A DNA stretch of 64,000 nt from Cognatishimia activa (GTDB taxonomy: Bacteria > Pseudomonadota > Alphaproteobacteria > Rhodobacterales > Rhodobacteraceae): assembly GCF_026016445.1 (NCBI RefSeq), contig NZ_CP096147.1, positions 1,648,501 to 1,712,500 on the forward strand, in the 5' to 3' direction. Every line of letters starts with the position of its first letter. The first letter of the stretch is position 1. Both the position numbers and the translations under genes were made by a program. Positions 26,546 through 34,499 of this stretch are shown piece after piece. The notes below the pieces were generated by a model. It was not told where the DNA came from, did no database searches, and saw only the letters and a program-made list of their open reading frames with translations.

Positions 26546-26580
26546 CGCAGATTTGACGCTTGACACGTCAAATTTTGACG
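26541..26580. promoter_or_regulatory. Array of four TTTGACG boxes upstream of the lactate dehydrogenase-type gene
   Basis: TTTGACG occurs at 26541, 26552 and 26574 and inverted as CGTCAAA at 26566-26572. The last two form a perfect 15-bp palindrome (26566-26580, one central base); the second and third form an inverted repeat with a 7-base spacer. A TTGACA hexamer at 26560-26565 inside the array could be a -35 element. The array directly abuts a 27-base palindrome. Confidence 0.5.
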
Positions 26581-26607
26581 ATATTGGTAAATTCAAATTA
26601 CCAATAT
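26581..26607. promoter_or_regulatory. 27-base perfect palindrome before the lactate dehydrogenase-type gene
   Basis: ATATTGGTAA (26581-26590), spacer ATTCAAA, TTACCAATAT (26598-26607): 10-bp perfect arms. It ends ten bases before the start codon, overlapping the ribosome site GAGG. A protein bound here would block translation-initiation-proximal transcription, so a repressor operator is likely. The half-site TTGGT/ACCAA recalls GntR-family sites of lactate operons but the spacing is wider. Confidence 0.6.
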
Positions 26608-26617
26608 GAGGTATTTC

Positions 26618-27784
26618 ATGCCTGTCATCACCAATGTCGACGATCTAAAGCGCATCTACAAACGTCGTGTGCCGAAGATGTTTTACGACTACGCCGAGTC
26701 TGGCAGCTACACCGAGCAAACCTTCCGCGAGAACACTTCAGACTTTGATTTGCTACGCCTACGCCAACGTGTGGCAGTCGACATGACCGGACGGTCTACA
26801 GCCTCACAGATGATCGGTCAGGATGTGTCCTTGCCCGTCGCGCTTGCGCCGGTCGGACTAACCGGCATGCAATCTGCTGATGGAGAAATCAAAGCAGCCC
26901 GTGCCGCTGAAAAATTTGGTGTGCCCTATACGCTTTCCACCATGTCGATCTGCTCTATAGAAGATGTGGCTGAGCACACTGAAAAACCCTTTTGGATGCA
27001 GGTCTACACCTTGAAAGACGATGATTTCATGCGTCGGTTATTTGATCGAGCAAAAGACGCAAAATGCTCCGCAGCCGTAATTACCGTTGATCTTCAAGTG
27101 CTTGGCCAACGTCACAAGGATGTCAAAAACGGGCTATCTGCCCCACCCAAGCCGACACTTGCAAACATGTTGAATCTCGCAACCAAGGTCCCCTGGGGGC
27201 TTGAAATGCTGGGCACAAAGCGTCGCTTCTTTGGCAATATTGTCGGCCACGCCAAAGGGGTGAGCGACCCATCTTCTCTCTCTGATTGGACAGCTTCGCA
27301 GTTTGATCAGGCGTTGAATTGGGACCGTATCCGCGAGTTCCGCAAAATGTGGGATGGGCCGTTGATCATCAAAGGCATCATTGACCCGCGCGACGCCCTA
27401 GAAGCACTGAACGTTGGGGCTGACGCGATCATCGTCTCCAACCATGGTGGTCGGCAGCTTGACGGCGCACTCTCCTCAATTCGTGCCTTGCCCGCCATCA
27501 TGGACGCGGTCGGTGATAAAATCGAAGTGCATCTGGACAGCGGCATTCGCTCTGGCCAGGACATCCTGAAGGCCGTCGCCATGGGCGCCAAAGGCACCTA
27601 CATCGGCCGCGCCTATGTCTACGGGCTTGGTGCTATGGGTGAAGCGGGCGTCGCCAGGTGCCTTGAAGTGATGCAAAAAGAGTTCGATATCTCAATGGCG
27701 CTTTGTGGCCGTACATCTGTGGACGCGCTTGACCGCGACATCCTCATGATCCCTGAAAGTTTTGAGGGGAATTGGGTGAAATAA
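26618..27784 (+). CDS. lldD: L-lactate dehydrogenase-type FMN-dependent alpha-hydroxy-acid oxidase
   Basis: 388 residues from the ATG at 26618, six bases after GAGG; an ATG at 26606 is in frame but lies in the operator. TIM-barrel flavoenzyme that oxidises L-lactate (or a related 2-hydroxy acid) to the keto acid, delivering electrons to the respiratory chain or O2. FMN/active-site landmarks: PVALAPVGLTGM, QVYTLKDDDF, catalytic Lys in GPLIIKGIIDPRDA, the catalytic His in VSNHGGRQLDGA and DSGIRSGQDILKAVAMGAKG. Substrate among L-lactate, glycolate or mandelate cannot be fixed from sequence alone. Expression seems tightly controlled by the array and palindrome upstream. Confidence 0.88.
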   Translation: MPVITNVDDLKRIYKRRVPKMFYDYAESGSYTEQTFRENTSDFDLLRLRQRVAVDMTGRSTASQMIGQDVSLPVALAPVGLTGMQSADGEIKAARAAEKFGVPYTLSTMSICSIEDVAEHTEKPFWMQVYTLKDDDFMRRLFDRAKDAKCSAAVITVDLQVLGQRHKDVKNGLSAPPKPTLANMLNLATKVPWGLEMLGTKRRFFGNIVGHAKGVSDPSSLSDWTASQFDQALNWDRIREFRKMWDGPLIIKGIIDPRDALEALNVGADAIIVSNHGGRQLDGALSSIRALPAIMDAVGDKIEVHLDSGIRSGQDILKAVAMGAKGTYIGRAYVYGLGAMGEAGVARCLEVMQKEFDISMALCGRTSVDALDRDILMIPESFEGNWVK

Positions 27785-27805
27785 TCCCTCCCTTTCCACT
27801 TTGAC

Positions 27806-27855
27806 ATGCTCGGCGCTGCGGGTGATATTCCTACCAACAAAGCAGCACCGAGCAT
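27806..27855 (+). other. Long hairpin after lldD-type gene / before sulfotransferase-like gene
   Basis: ATGCTCGGCGCTGC (27806-27819) pairs with GCAGCACCGAGCAT (27842-27855), 13 of 14 pairs, with a 22-base loop. No T run follows, so it is not a classical terminator. It lies just before the preferred TTG start of the next gene and contains an in-frame ATG (27806) that I reject as start partly for this reason. Confidence 0.5.
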
Positions 27856-27859
27856 ACAT

Positions 27860-28471
27860 TTGCAGATATATTTCAAACAGAACCTCGCTTTTCTCGCGGT
27901 CCCGAAAACCGGAACAACTGCCTATGAGCTTGCGTTACGCAACGAGGCTGACATTGTCTTCGCGAAGCGTCGCAAACATATGACCGCAGGTCAGTTTGAA
28001 AGACGCATGATGCCGTTCCTCAGCGAGTTCTATGACCTGAAGCCAGAACGCATGGCGATCATGCGAGATCCGATTGAGCAGATCCGAAGCTGGTTCCGCT
28101 ATCGCACGGACCCGAAGCGCAAAAACCGCACCGAAGGTCTGACGTTTGACGAATTCGTTCTGGCCACAATGCAAGACCCTGAACCACCCTTCGCAGCGAT
28201 CGGCAGCCAATATGGGTTCCTGACCATGGTGGATGGCACTCAACCGATCGAACATCTCTTTGCTTATGAATCCCAGCGCGTGGTGCGTGGATGGCTTGAG
28301 GAACGTTTTGAGAAACATCTGAAGTTTCCAATCAAAAACGTCTCTCCAGAGGCTCCCACCCCGCTTTCCCCTGAAGTCGAAACAAAACTGCGCGAGGCCC
28401 GCGCCCCTGAATTTGCGCTATATGACCGGATTTTGCAGGCTGGTGGCCATCTGAAGCCGTTAGAAAGCTAA
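27860..28471 (+). CDS. Sulfotransferase-like family protein
   Basis: 203 residues from the TTG at 27860; an ATG at 27806 would add 18 residues but lies in a hairpin, while family members begin close to QIYFKQNLAFLAVPKTGTT. The PAPS 5'-phosphosulfate loop AVPKTGTTAYELAL is at the N terminus and a 3'-phosphate-binding-like helix MAIMRDPIEQIRSWFRYR follows at about residue 75. This supports a cytoplasmic sulfotransferase fold; the acceptor is unknown. Some relatives are annotated under unrelated names, so activity should not be assumed. Confidence 0.7.
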   Translation: MQIYFKQNLAFLAVPKTGTTAYELALRNEADIVFAKRRKHMTAGQFERRMMPFLSEFYDLKPERMAIMRDPIEQIRSWFRYRTDPKRKNRTEGLTFDEFVLATMQDPEPPFAAIGSQYGFLTMVDGTQPIEHLFAYESQRVVRGWLEERFEKHLKFPIKNVSPEAPTPLSPEVETKLREARAPEFALYDRILQAGGHLKPLES

Positions 28472-28494
28472 TTTCACCTCAAAAGGTGATTTTC
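28472..28494 (+). terminator. Short terminator-like hairpin after sulfotransferase-like gene
   Basis: TCACCT (28474-28479) pairs with AGGTGA (28484-28489) around CAAA, followed by TTTT. The stem is only six base pairs plus flanking A/T pairs, so strength is modest. Confidence 0.5.
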
Positions 28495-28588
28495 CATCTT
28501 TCCAGTATGGCGAATCTGCGCTATGGGCCGGGCTTCACGCGGGGTTACAGCCTTGGAGGAACCCCGCCCTAACTTTTGGAGAATTATT

Positions 28589-29251
28589 ATGGCTGGACAG
28601 ATCCCTGATCTTAACGTCGAAATCCGTACGGGGACAGGCAAGGGCGCCGCTCGTCAAGCACGTCGCGATGGCTTTGTACCTGGTGTTGTATATGGCGGCG
28701 ACGCTGAACCACAGGCAATCCAAATTCCTTTCAACATTCTGCTGAAGAAACTGAAAGACGGACAATTCCTGAGCACTCTCTTCAACCTGAAGATCGAAGG
28801 CCAAGAAGACGTTCGTGTGATCTGCCGTAACGTGCAGCGCCACGTTGTTAAAGACCTGCCGACACACCTGGACCTGCTGCGTCTGAAGCGTACTTCCAAG
28901 ATCAACCTCTTCATCCCTGTAGAGTTTGTGAACGAAGAAGAAGCACCTGGCATCAAAAAAGGTGGCGTTCTGACCGTCGTACGTAACGAAGTTGAGCTGA
29001 ACGTAACTGCAGGCGATATCCCAGAGAAAATCGTCGTGGACATGGCCGGTGCGGAAGTTGGTGACACATTCACTATTTCCGGTGTTGAGCTGCCAGCAGG
29101 CGCGAAACCAACCATCGACCGTGACTTCGTGATCGGCAACATCTCTGCGCCATCCGCGCTGCGTTCCGAAGACGACGATGCAGACGGCGAAGCAACCGAG
29201 GCGGAAGCAGCAGAAGCACCAGCAGCAGAAGAGGCAGCAGCAGAGGAATAA
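28589..29251 (+). CDS. rplY: 50S ribosomal protein L25/general stress protein Ctc
   Basis: 220 residues from the ATG at 28589, after GGAG; an upstream in-frame extension has no ribosome site. Long (CTC/TL5) form: N-terminal L25 5S-rRNA-binding domain (residues 1-95, [21 protein letters not shown] at the start), then the C-terminal beta domain (100-195) and a low-complexity Glu/Ala tail rich in [15 protein letters not shown]. It binds 5S rRNA in the large subunit. Next in the typical neighbourhood is pth, present here about 2 kb downstream. A strong terminator follows. Confidence 0.95.
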   Translation: MAGQIPDLNVEIRTGTGKGAARQARRDGFVPGVVYGGDAEPQAIQIPFNILLKKLKDGQFLSTLFNLKIEGQEDVRVICRNVQRHVVKDLPTHLDLLRLKRTSKINLFIPVEFVNEEEAPGIKKGGVLTVVRNEVELNVTAGDIPEKIVVDMAGAEVGDTFTISGVELPAGAKPTIDRDFVIGNISAPSALRSEDDDADGEATEAEAAEAPAAEEAAAEE

Positions 29252-29281
29252 TCCTCGCTACGCATTCTGTGCTAAAATTAG

Positions 29282-29311
29282 AAACGCGGCTCTTTTCAGA
29301 GCCGCGTTTTT
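29282..29311 (+). terminator. Strong intrinsic terminator of rplY
   Basis: AAACGCGGCTC (29282-29292) pairs perfectly with GAGCCGCGTTT (29299-29309) around TTTTCA, with additional T. Eleven base pairs, GC-rich core, T run: a classical Rho-independent terminator, also usable by the convergent CobW gene. Confidence 0.92.
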
Positions 29312-29363
29312 CGTTTGTTCATGAGCTGAATAATAAGCCGGGTCAGGTTGCTGATACCCATAA

Positions 29364-30434
29364 TCAAGCGCTGGCGGTGTGTTTGGCCAATGCATCGAGA
29401 TTGCCTTGAAGCTCTGACTGAGGAATGTCGCGTGCAATGATGACAACGCGAGAGGTCTGATCGCCTTCAGGCCAGTCTTTCACCAGTACTGGTGGGTCAA
29501 ATACATTCTGCACCCCATGGAAGACGAAGGGATTTGGAATACCCTCCAAAAAGACGATGCCCTTAACACGTAAAAGGTTCGGCCCCTTACGACGCACCAG
29601 ATCATTCAACCAATCATCAAAACCCTGATCGGTGACAGGTGTATCAATGATGATCGACGCCGTTTCGATGCGCGCATCGTGCGGAGAAAACTGTGCAGCA
29701 GGCTTGGGGGATGTTCCAAAGCCTGAAAGATTGGCGAGCGGATCAGGTTTTGGTTGCCCAGCCCCCGCTGCGACGGGCGCAACCCAAGAGATCGCATTTG
29801 CGGCCTGCACATTGCGCTTCAAACCGCTCAGGCCCCAAATCTGATCCGAAATATTTTTTCCCCGCACTGCCGGTACGATGCGCGCCGTCGCGTTCAATCC
29901 GCGCAGCCGTGCTTCAAGGGCGATGATCTGATCGTAATCAATCAGATCGGTTTTACTGAGAATAACCAAATCTGCCATGGCAACTTGAGAGACCGCTTCA
30001 AATTGCGCATCAAGCGTCGCCGGGCCATTGGCTGCGTCTACCACGGTGACAACGCCGTCCACCCGCGTAGCATCCGAAACCGCACGCTCAACCAGCATTG
30101 TTTGCAGGATCGGTCCGGGATCTGCCAGACCTGTTGTTTCAATCACGATGCGACTGAAATCAAACTCTCCTGATGTCCGTCGCGCTAGAAGTTGTGTGAT
30201 GGTCTCTGAAAGCTCTCCGCGCACTGTGCAGCAGAGGCAGCCAGAAGACAGAAGCACAACGTCATCCGTCGAAATTTCCATCAGGTCGTGATCAAGACCA
30301 ACTTCCCCGAACTCGTTGACGATAACCGCGATACGCTCACCCGCTTCATCAGTGAGCAAACGGTTCAGCAGAGTGGTTTTACCAGCCCCGAGAAATCCTG
30401 TGAGAAGGGTGACGGGAATGCGCGAGTCTTCCAA
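29364..30434 (-). CDS. CobW/COG0523 family metal-chaperone GTPase
   Basis: 356 residues from a TTG preceded by GGAG. Walker [16 protein letters not shown] (about 13-27), Walker-type [12 protein letters not shown], the metal-binding CxCC motif GCLCCTVRG (about 70) and the guanine-specificity LSKTDLID (about 160). The C-terminal CobW_C domain starts around residue 255 ([13 protein letters not shown]). These GTPases hand metals (zinc, cobalt) to client enzymes. No cobalamin genes are adjacent, so zinc delivery or an unknown client is as likely as cobalamin synthesis. Transcribed alone, convergent to rplY. Confidence 0.9.
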   Translation of the reverse strand: MEDSRIPVTLLTGFLGAGKTTLLNRLLTDEAGERIAVIVNEFGEVGLDHDLMEISTDDVVLLSSGCLCCTVRGELSETITQLLARRTSGEFDFSRIVIETTGLADPGPILQTMLVERAVSDATRVDGVVTVVDAANGPATLDAQFEAVSQVAMADLVILSKTDLIDYDQIIALEARLRGLNATARIVPAVRGKNISDQIWGLSGLKRNVQAANAISWVAPVAAGAGQPKPDPLANLSGFGTSPKPAAQFSPHDARIETASIIIDTPVTDQGFDDWLNDLVRRKGPNLLRVKGIVFLEGIPNPFVFHGVQNVFDPPVLVKDWPEGDQTSRVVIIARDIPQSELQGNLDALAKHTASA

Positions 30435-30526
30435 GAAAGCTCTCCATGAATGACGAGATGATTGGCGATCGTGTGGGCTACAACTATGTTATAAAATAAC
30501 AGCACTCAATGGGCCATTGAGTAGAT

Positions 30527-31198
30527 TTATGCACGCATAAACCCAAGTGTGCGTCCACGTGATGTAACGGGATCATAGGTCAGACCGCTTTCTGACATAC
30601 AATCCACGATCTCTTTGATTGTGGTGTTTTCGTATTTCTTTGGATGCAGTTCCAACACAACAAAGCGCACAAAAGATGGCCATGGCTTTTTGAACAGATC
30701 TGCTTCGCCGCCTTCTACGTCCAACATGACGAAACGCGGCCGCACCTCCATCAGCAAAGGCCGGATACGGTAGGCCGGCACAGAGATCATGTCTTGCCGC
30801 TTTTCACCAACCGACAGCGTCGAGCCTCCCCAAAACAGCCCGCCAGCGCGGAAATTAACCGTCTCTAAATGATGCCCGTTACCAACAACCGCGCCATGCT
30901 CCAAAAGAACATCTCCACACCCGTTTCGCATGAGGTTTGCGCGGGCTGCAGAAATCATCTTGGGATTGGCTTCAAGGCTCACAACATTTGCTGGCCCGGC
31001 CATTTTCGCGCAAACGGAGCTGACGTAGCCTAGCCCAGCTCCGACTTCCAGAACCTGCATACCAGGCTTCACACGCATGCGCGCGGCATGAGCCTCTTGG
31101 CCCTCGTAGTCACCTGAGGCAATTTTGCGTTCGATGGCTGTACCCTGAAGCCAGTCAGGAACCTCAATTTGAATGTCATGAAGCGTATAGACTGTCAT
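30527..31198 (-). CDS. FkbM-family SAM-dependent methyltransferase
   Basis: 223 residues from the ATG at 31198; a TTG at 31249 and ATG at 31222 are also in frame. SAM-binding motif I reads VLEVGAGLGYVSSVCAKMAG, motif II VVSLEANPKMISAARANL and the later strand PRFVMLDVEGGEADLF is the FkbM hallmark (DVEG). Members O-methylate sugars or small molecules; the substrate is unknown. It stands between the CobW gene and divergent pth with no obvious partner. Confidence 0.85.
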   Translation of the reverse strand: MTVYTLHDIQIEVPDWLQGTAIERKIASGDYEGQEAHAARMRVKPGMQVLEVGAGLGYVSSVCAKMAGPANVVSLEANPKMISAARANLMRNGCGDVLLEHGAVVGNGHHLETVNFRAGGLFWGGSTLSVGEKRQDMISVPAYRIRPLLMEVRPRFVMLDVEGGEADLFKKPWPSFVRFVVLELHPKKYENTTIKEIVDCMSESGLTYDPVTSRGRTLGFMRA

Positions 31199-31341
31199 GC
31201 CTGCCCCGGTTTTTTGCAGCATTGTTAAATCATCACCGTGGCGACGCAACCATCAATGATGATTGAAAAAACCTTTCTCCGCGCCTAGGTTCTGCGCGAC
31301 ACGCCATTGCGCGAAACGCGCATCAAATTAAGGCAATTGGA

Positions 31342-32022
31342 ATGAAACTCTTCGTTGGCCTCGGCAATCCCGGCCCCAAATACGCAGGTAACCGCCATAA
31401 CATCGGCTTCATGGCGCTGGATCGGCTTGCCGAAGATCACGGATTTGCCCCCTGGCGCAAGAAGTTTCAGGGCCAAGTGTCTGAAGGCAAGTTTGGCGGC
31501 GAAAAAGTTGTTTTGCTCAAGCCTGAGACATTCATGAACCTCTCAGGCCAATCCGTGGGCGAGGCCATGCGGTTTTATAAGCTTGAGAGCACAGACGTTA
31601 CCGTTTTTCATGATGAGCTTGATCTTGCCCCCGGAAAATGCCGTGTGAAATCCGGCGGAGGGCATGCCGGTCACAATGGTCTGCGCTCTATTCACCAGCA
31701 TCTGGGGCCGCATTACGATCGCGTGCGTTTGGGGATCGGTCATCCGGGCCACAAAGATGCGGTCGCTGGCTACGTGCTGCGCGATTTTGCGAAGGCCGAC
31801 CAAGAATGGCTCGACGACCTGATCCGTGGTATCTCTGATGGGGCACCCCATCTGGCTGCGGATGATGCTGGAAAATTCATGAATGCGGTGGCGCTGCGTG
31901 TCGCGCCGCCTCGCTCTTCGACCAGCCAGCCAAAGAAAAAGCCAGCGCAGAATGCGGCGCCAGAACCCGAACCGGTAGATGACCGGACGCCAATGCAGAA
32001 ACTGATGGACAAGTTCCGCTAG
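31342..32022 (+). CDS. pth: Peptidyl-tRNA hydrolase
   Basis: 226 residues. Recycles peptidyl-tRNA released from ribosomes. Opens with the canonical KLFVGLGNPGPKYAGNRHNI (catalytic His at residue 20 and Asn at 10), then LKPETFMNLSGQSV, VFHDELDLAPGKCRVKSGGG and GGHAGHNGLRSI. The core is about 185 residues; the last 40 are a low-complexity basic/proline tail (KKKPAQNAAPEPEPVDD) common in this bacterial family. The tail residues are not catalytic. Usual genomic neighbour of rplY. Confidence 0.97.
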   Translation: MKLFVGLGNPGPKYAGNRHNIGFMALDRLAEDHGFAPWRKKFQGQVSEGKFGGEKVVLLKPETFMNLSGQSVGEAMRFYKLESTDVTVFHDELDLAPGKCRVKSGGGHAGHNGLRSIHQHLGPHYDRVRLGIGHPGHKDAVAGYVLRDFAKADQEWLDDLIRGISDGAPHLAADDAGKFMNAVALRVAPPRSSTSQPKKKPAQNAAPEPEPVDDRTPMQKLMDKFR

Positions 32023-32037
32023 TCAAGGAAGCGTACC

Positions 32038-32409
32038 ATGCAGAAAGACCCTGAAGTAAACGTCTTAGGAGACAAGCTGGAGCCCTGCTCTACTGACCCT
32101 GTGACAGGGTATTTTCGCGATGGTCATTGCAATACCTGTGATGCGGATACGGGCAGCCACACAGTCTGTGCAGTTATGACGGCCGAGTTTCTCGCCTATT
32201 CCAAATACGTAGGAAATGACCTCTCAACGCCACGGCCTGATTTTGGTTTTGCGGGGCTGAAGCCCGGCGACAGCTGGTGCCTTTGCGCCTCGCGTTTTCT
32301 GCAGGCCCACGATGAGGGGTGTGCACCCAAGGTGCATCTTGCGGCCACCCACGGACGCGCTTTGGAAATTGTGCCGCTGCGGATTTTGCAGGAACACTCA
32401 GCAGGTTAA
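32038..32409 (+). CDS. DUF2237-family protein
   Basis: 123 residues, cytoplasmic, six Cys. The pattern NVLGDKLEPCSTDPVTGYFRDG and the ending GLKPGDSWCLCASRFLQAH with HLAATHGRALEIVPL is characteristic of the small DUF2237 family found throughout Proteobacteria. Function is not known. AAGGA ribosome site; 15 bases after pth and likely cotranscribed with it. Its stop overlaps that of the convergent LuxR-type gene (TTAA shared by both strands). Confidence 0.85.
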   Translation: MQKDPEVNVLGDKLEPCSTDPVTGYFRDGHCNTCDADTGSHTVCAVMTAEFLAYSKYVGNDLSTPRPDFGFAGLKPGDSWCLCASRFLQAHDEGCAPKVHLAATHGRALEIVPLRILQEHSAG

Positions 32410-32885
32410 TCTTCGATCAGGTCTTCAATGAAGAGGCTCAAGAGTTGGCTCCGGCCACTCACACCAGCCTTGCGGTATATCGCGTTGCTCTGCGCTTTCA
32501 CGGTGCCTTCTGATGTCTCGCGCACAGCAGCGATCTCAGAAACCGAAAGGCCTTTCAAAGAAAATAACGCGACATCCCGTTCCGCATTGGTGAGCGACCA
32601 TTGCTCAAACCGCTCCTCAAGGTGCTCATGAAACGCAGATTGCACCTGACGCAGGCTTTCCTCGGCCTTGGCCTGCTGTCTCTGCGCTGTTCTAAGCGCC
32701 ACAAAGGCAAAGCTTGTGCCCAGAACCAGACCCACAGCAGCACCAATCTCTAGCAACTCGCGCAGACGCCAGCTGATCGGCGCAGTACGTCCGCCAAATA
32801 TTGTTAATACGATCTCTGAAACAAAAAAGAGTGCGCAGCCGATCTGAATGACAGCCAGAAGCAGCAAAAGATGTTTTTTATCCAA
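32406..32885 (-). CDS. Membrane-anchored LuxR-type transcriptional regulator
   Basis: 159 residues from a TTG after GGGGAAG. Two membrane helices at the N terminus (LLLLLAVIQIGCALFFVS and IGAAVGLVLGTSFAFVAL), a short coiled segment (about 70-95), and a C-terminal GerE/LuxR helix-turn-helix (LTNAERDVALFSLKGLSVSE, then SNAIYRKAGVSGRSQLL). The layout is an inner-membrane sensor-regulator without a receiver domain. Two exported acidic-tail proteins lie just upstream on the same strand and may be its targets or ligands; that link is inference from position. Confidence 0.82.
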   Translation of the reverse strand: MDKKHLLLLLAVIQIGCALFFVSEIVLTIFGGRTAPISWRLRELLEIGAAVGLVLGTSFAFVALRTAQRQQAKAEESLRQVQSAFHEHLEERFEQWSLTNAERDVALFSLKGLSVSEIAAVRETSEGTVKAQSNAIYRKAGVSGRSQLLSLFIEDLIED

Positions 32886-32920
32886 TGGGCTTCCCCACGA
32901 TCTGAATAAAAGACATTTGG

Positions 32921-33295
32921 CTATTCAGAGTCATCATCATCTTCCTCTTCTTCGCCATCGTCATCTTCACTATCGTCCTCTTCGCCTTCTTCTTCCTCGT
33001 CTTCATCCTCATCTTCATCGTCGTCCTCGTCTTCTCCGTCCGAGAACAAGCCCCCTTCTTCCACAAGATAATCTCTGAGAACCTCGCCGGTGCTGCGATT
33101 GATCACGATCTCGCGGTCAACATCACCCTTTTCAGCTTCGATCCGAATGCGCCCCAGCCAGGTACGCTCCATTTCGATACTGGTGTAGCCCTCCGCCCTA
33201 AGCTGGCTCACGATGCGATCTACATGCGGATTGGCAAAGGCTGGTGTTGCCAGAACGGCGCTCAGGGTAGCTGCGAGTATCAGTCGATGTTGCAT
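32921..33295 (-). CDS. Exported PepSY-like protein with polyacidic tail
   Basis: 124 residues. Signal peptide (MQHRLILAATLSAVLATPAFA) then a single PepSY-like module of about 60 residues (VDRIVSQLRAEGYTSIEMER, IRIEAEKGDVDREIVINRSTGEVLRD) and a 40-residue tail of almost only Asp, Glu, Ser and Gly. PepSY domains are small envelope modules. The tail would carry a strong negative charge and could bind Ca2+ or other cations. GGAGG ribosome site. A paralogue with the same plan follows at 33413-33784. Confidence 0.78.
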   Translation of the reverse strand: MQHRLILAATLSAVLATPAFANPHVDRIVSQLRAEGYTSIEMERTWLGRIRIEAEKGDVDREIVINRSTGEVLRDYLVEEGGLFSDGEDEDDDEDEDEDEEEEGEEDDSEDDDGEEEEDDDDSE

Positions 33296-33412
33296 AGTGC
33301 CTCCATTGGCAATGGCCGGTCCGTGCTTTCGGGGGATGCAACGCGGACCAGCCTGAGGATAAACAGGACTAGACTGGGAAATTCAAGGCGGAGCCCTGTT
33401 ACCCTATTCTAG

Positions 33413-33784
33413 TTAGTCGTCATCTTCATCGTCTTCGTCGTCATCTTCGTCGTCGTCATCTTCATCCTCATCATCTTCATCCTCGTCGTCCTCATCTTCA
33501 AGGTCATCTTCATCCTCTTCATCACGCTCATCTTCGTCATCTTCGTCGACGCGTTCTTCTTCGGTTTCCAGCAGTTCTTCGGTGGAGCTGTCGTAGGTGA
33601 ATTCATATTCGGTATCGCCGAGCACGGCTTCGATGATGATAGTATCTCCATCAGTTTCGACTTCGATGTCCGTGTATCCATTCGCGACGAGGTCGGCGAC
33701 AATCGGATCCGTAAAGCTTTGCGCATTAGACTGCGTGGCAAAACCCAATGCGATAGCGGCAGTTGTAACGAGTAGTTTTTTCAT
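33413..33784 (-). CDS. Second exported PepSY-like protein with polyacidic tail
   Basis: 123 residues. Signal peptide (MKKLLVTTAAIALGFATQSNAQ), a short PepSY-like module (IVADLVANGYTDIEVETDGD, IIIEAVLGDTEYEFTYDSS) and a tail of about 48 residues of Asp and Glu with a few Arg, written in the DNA as long runs of the GAT/GAC/GAA/GAG codons. Same plan as the neighbouring gene but little sequence identity outside the fold, so the duplication is old and the tails have grown separately, probably by slippage of trinucleotide repeats. GGAG ribosome site. Confidence 0.78.
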   Translation of the reverse strand: MKKLLVTTAAIALGFATQSNAQSFTDPIVADLVANGYTDIEVETDGDTIIIEAVLGDTEYEFTYDSSTEELLETEEERVDEDDEDERDEEDEDDLEDEDDEDEDDEDEDDDDEDDDEDDEDDD

Positions 33785-34056
33785 TTGTTTCTCCGATGTG
33801 TTTGGCGCCAGCAGGCTCGCTGGCTGTGAGAAACAGATGCGGTAGGATCGGGAATTTCTCTATTGAGCGCAGGTTTATGCGGGCAAAGATCAACGAAATG
33901 AGGATGGGCATAAACCAGAGTTTATGGCTGAAAAGCCTGTTAACTTAATAAAACTGCCGAATTCCGCGACTTTGCCTCAATTCCGCCAACAATCAATGTG
34001 AGACTTCACTCAGGAAACGCGCATACAAAAGTCAGTTTATAAACCTGAGGCATATT

Positions 34057-34467
34057 ATGCGAGTTGAAGCGAAACGGAATAAATACAAACCGAAGTCATT
34101 TTGGCAGACTTGTGAAGAGCTCTGGCACGCCGTCAGTGATGACACCCCACCAGATCCAATGAGCGAGCAATTACTTCTGAATGCGCGCAAAATGGGCATT
34201 CGTGAAAACGCCGCACATCAAATGCAGTCCATGGGTAAGCTATTTGGGCTAAGCGCGCAGATGTTGCAAAAACCCGATGATCGCGCTCTGCGCATCATGC
34301 GAAAATGTGATGATTGCAAGATGGCAGGGCATTGTTTTGTTGATCGACGGGGCAGACCTGATGCCGAAGCACATATCTCCCCGCAATCCTGCCCGAACTT
34401 CCCAGAATATCAAAGCATGGCCCGCGACATTGGAAGTCGGACTGCGATCAGGAACAAACTGGTCTAA
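34057..34467 (+). CDS. Small cysteine-rich protein, DUF6455-like
   Basis: 136 residues, cytoplasmic, basic N terminus. The C-terminal half has a zinc-ribbon-like set of cysteines: RKCDDCKMAGHC and later SCPNFPEYQ, a pattern I associate with the DUF6455 proteins common in Rhodobacteraceae. Four cysteines in CxxC...C...C spacing suggest metal binding. Function unknown. ATG after GAGG. Followed by a bidirectional terminator shared with trpB. Confidence 0.65.
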   Translation: MRVEAKRNKYKPKSFWQTCEELWHAVSDDTPPDPMSEQLLLNARKMGIRENAAHQMQSMGKLFGLSAQMLQKPDDRALRIMRKCDDCKMAGHCFVDRRGRPDAEAHISPQSCPNFPEYQSMARDIGSRTAIRNKLV

Positions 34468-34471
34468 AGAA

Positions 34472-34494
34472 AAAGGCGGGCCCTGCCCGCCTTT
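34472..34494. terminator. Bidirectional intrinsic terminator between DUF6455-like gene and trpB
   Basis: AAAGGCGGGC (34472-34481) pairs perfectly with GCCCGCCTTT (34485-34494) around CCT. T runs on both strands fit termination of both convergent transcripts. Confidence 0.88.
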
Positions 34495-34499
34495 CTGAC

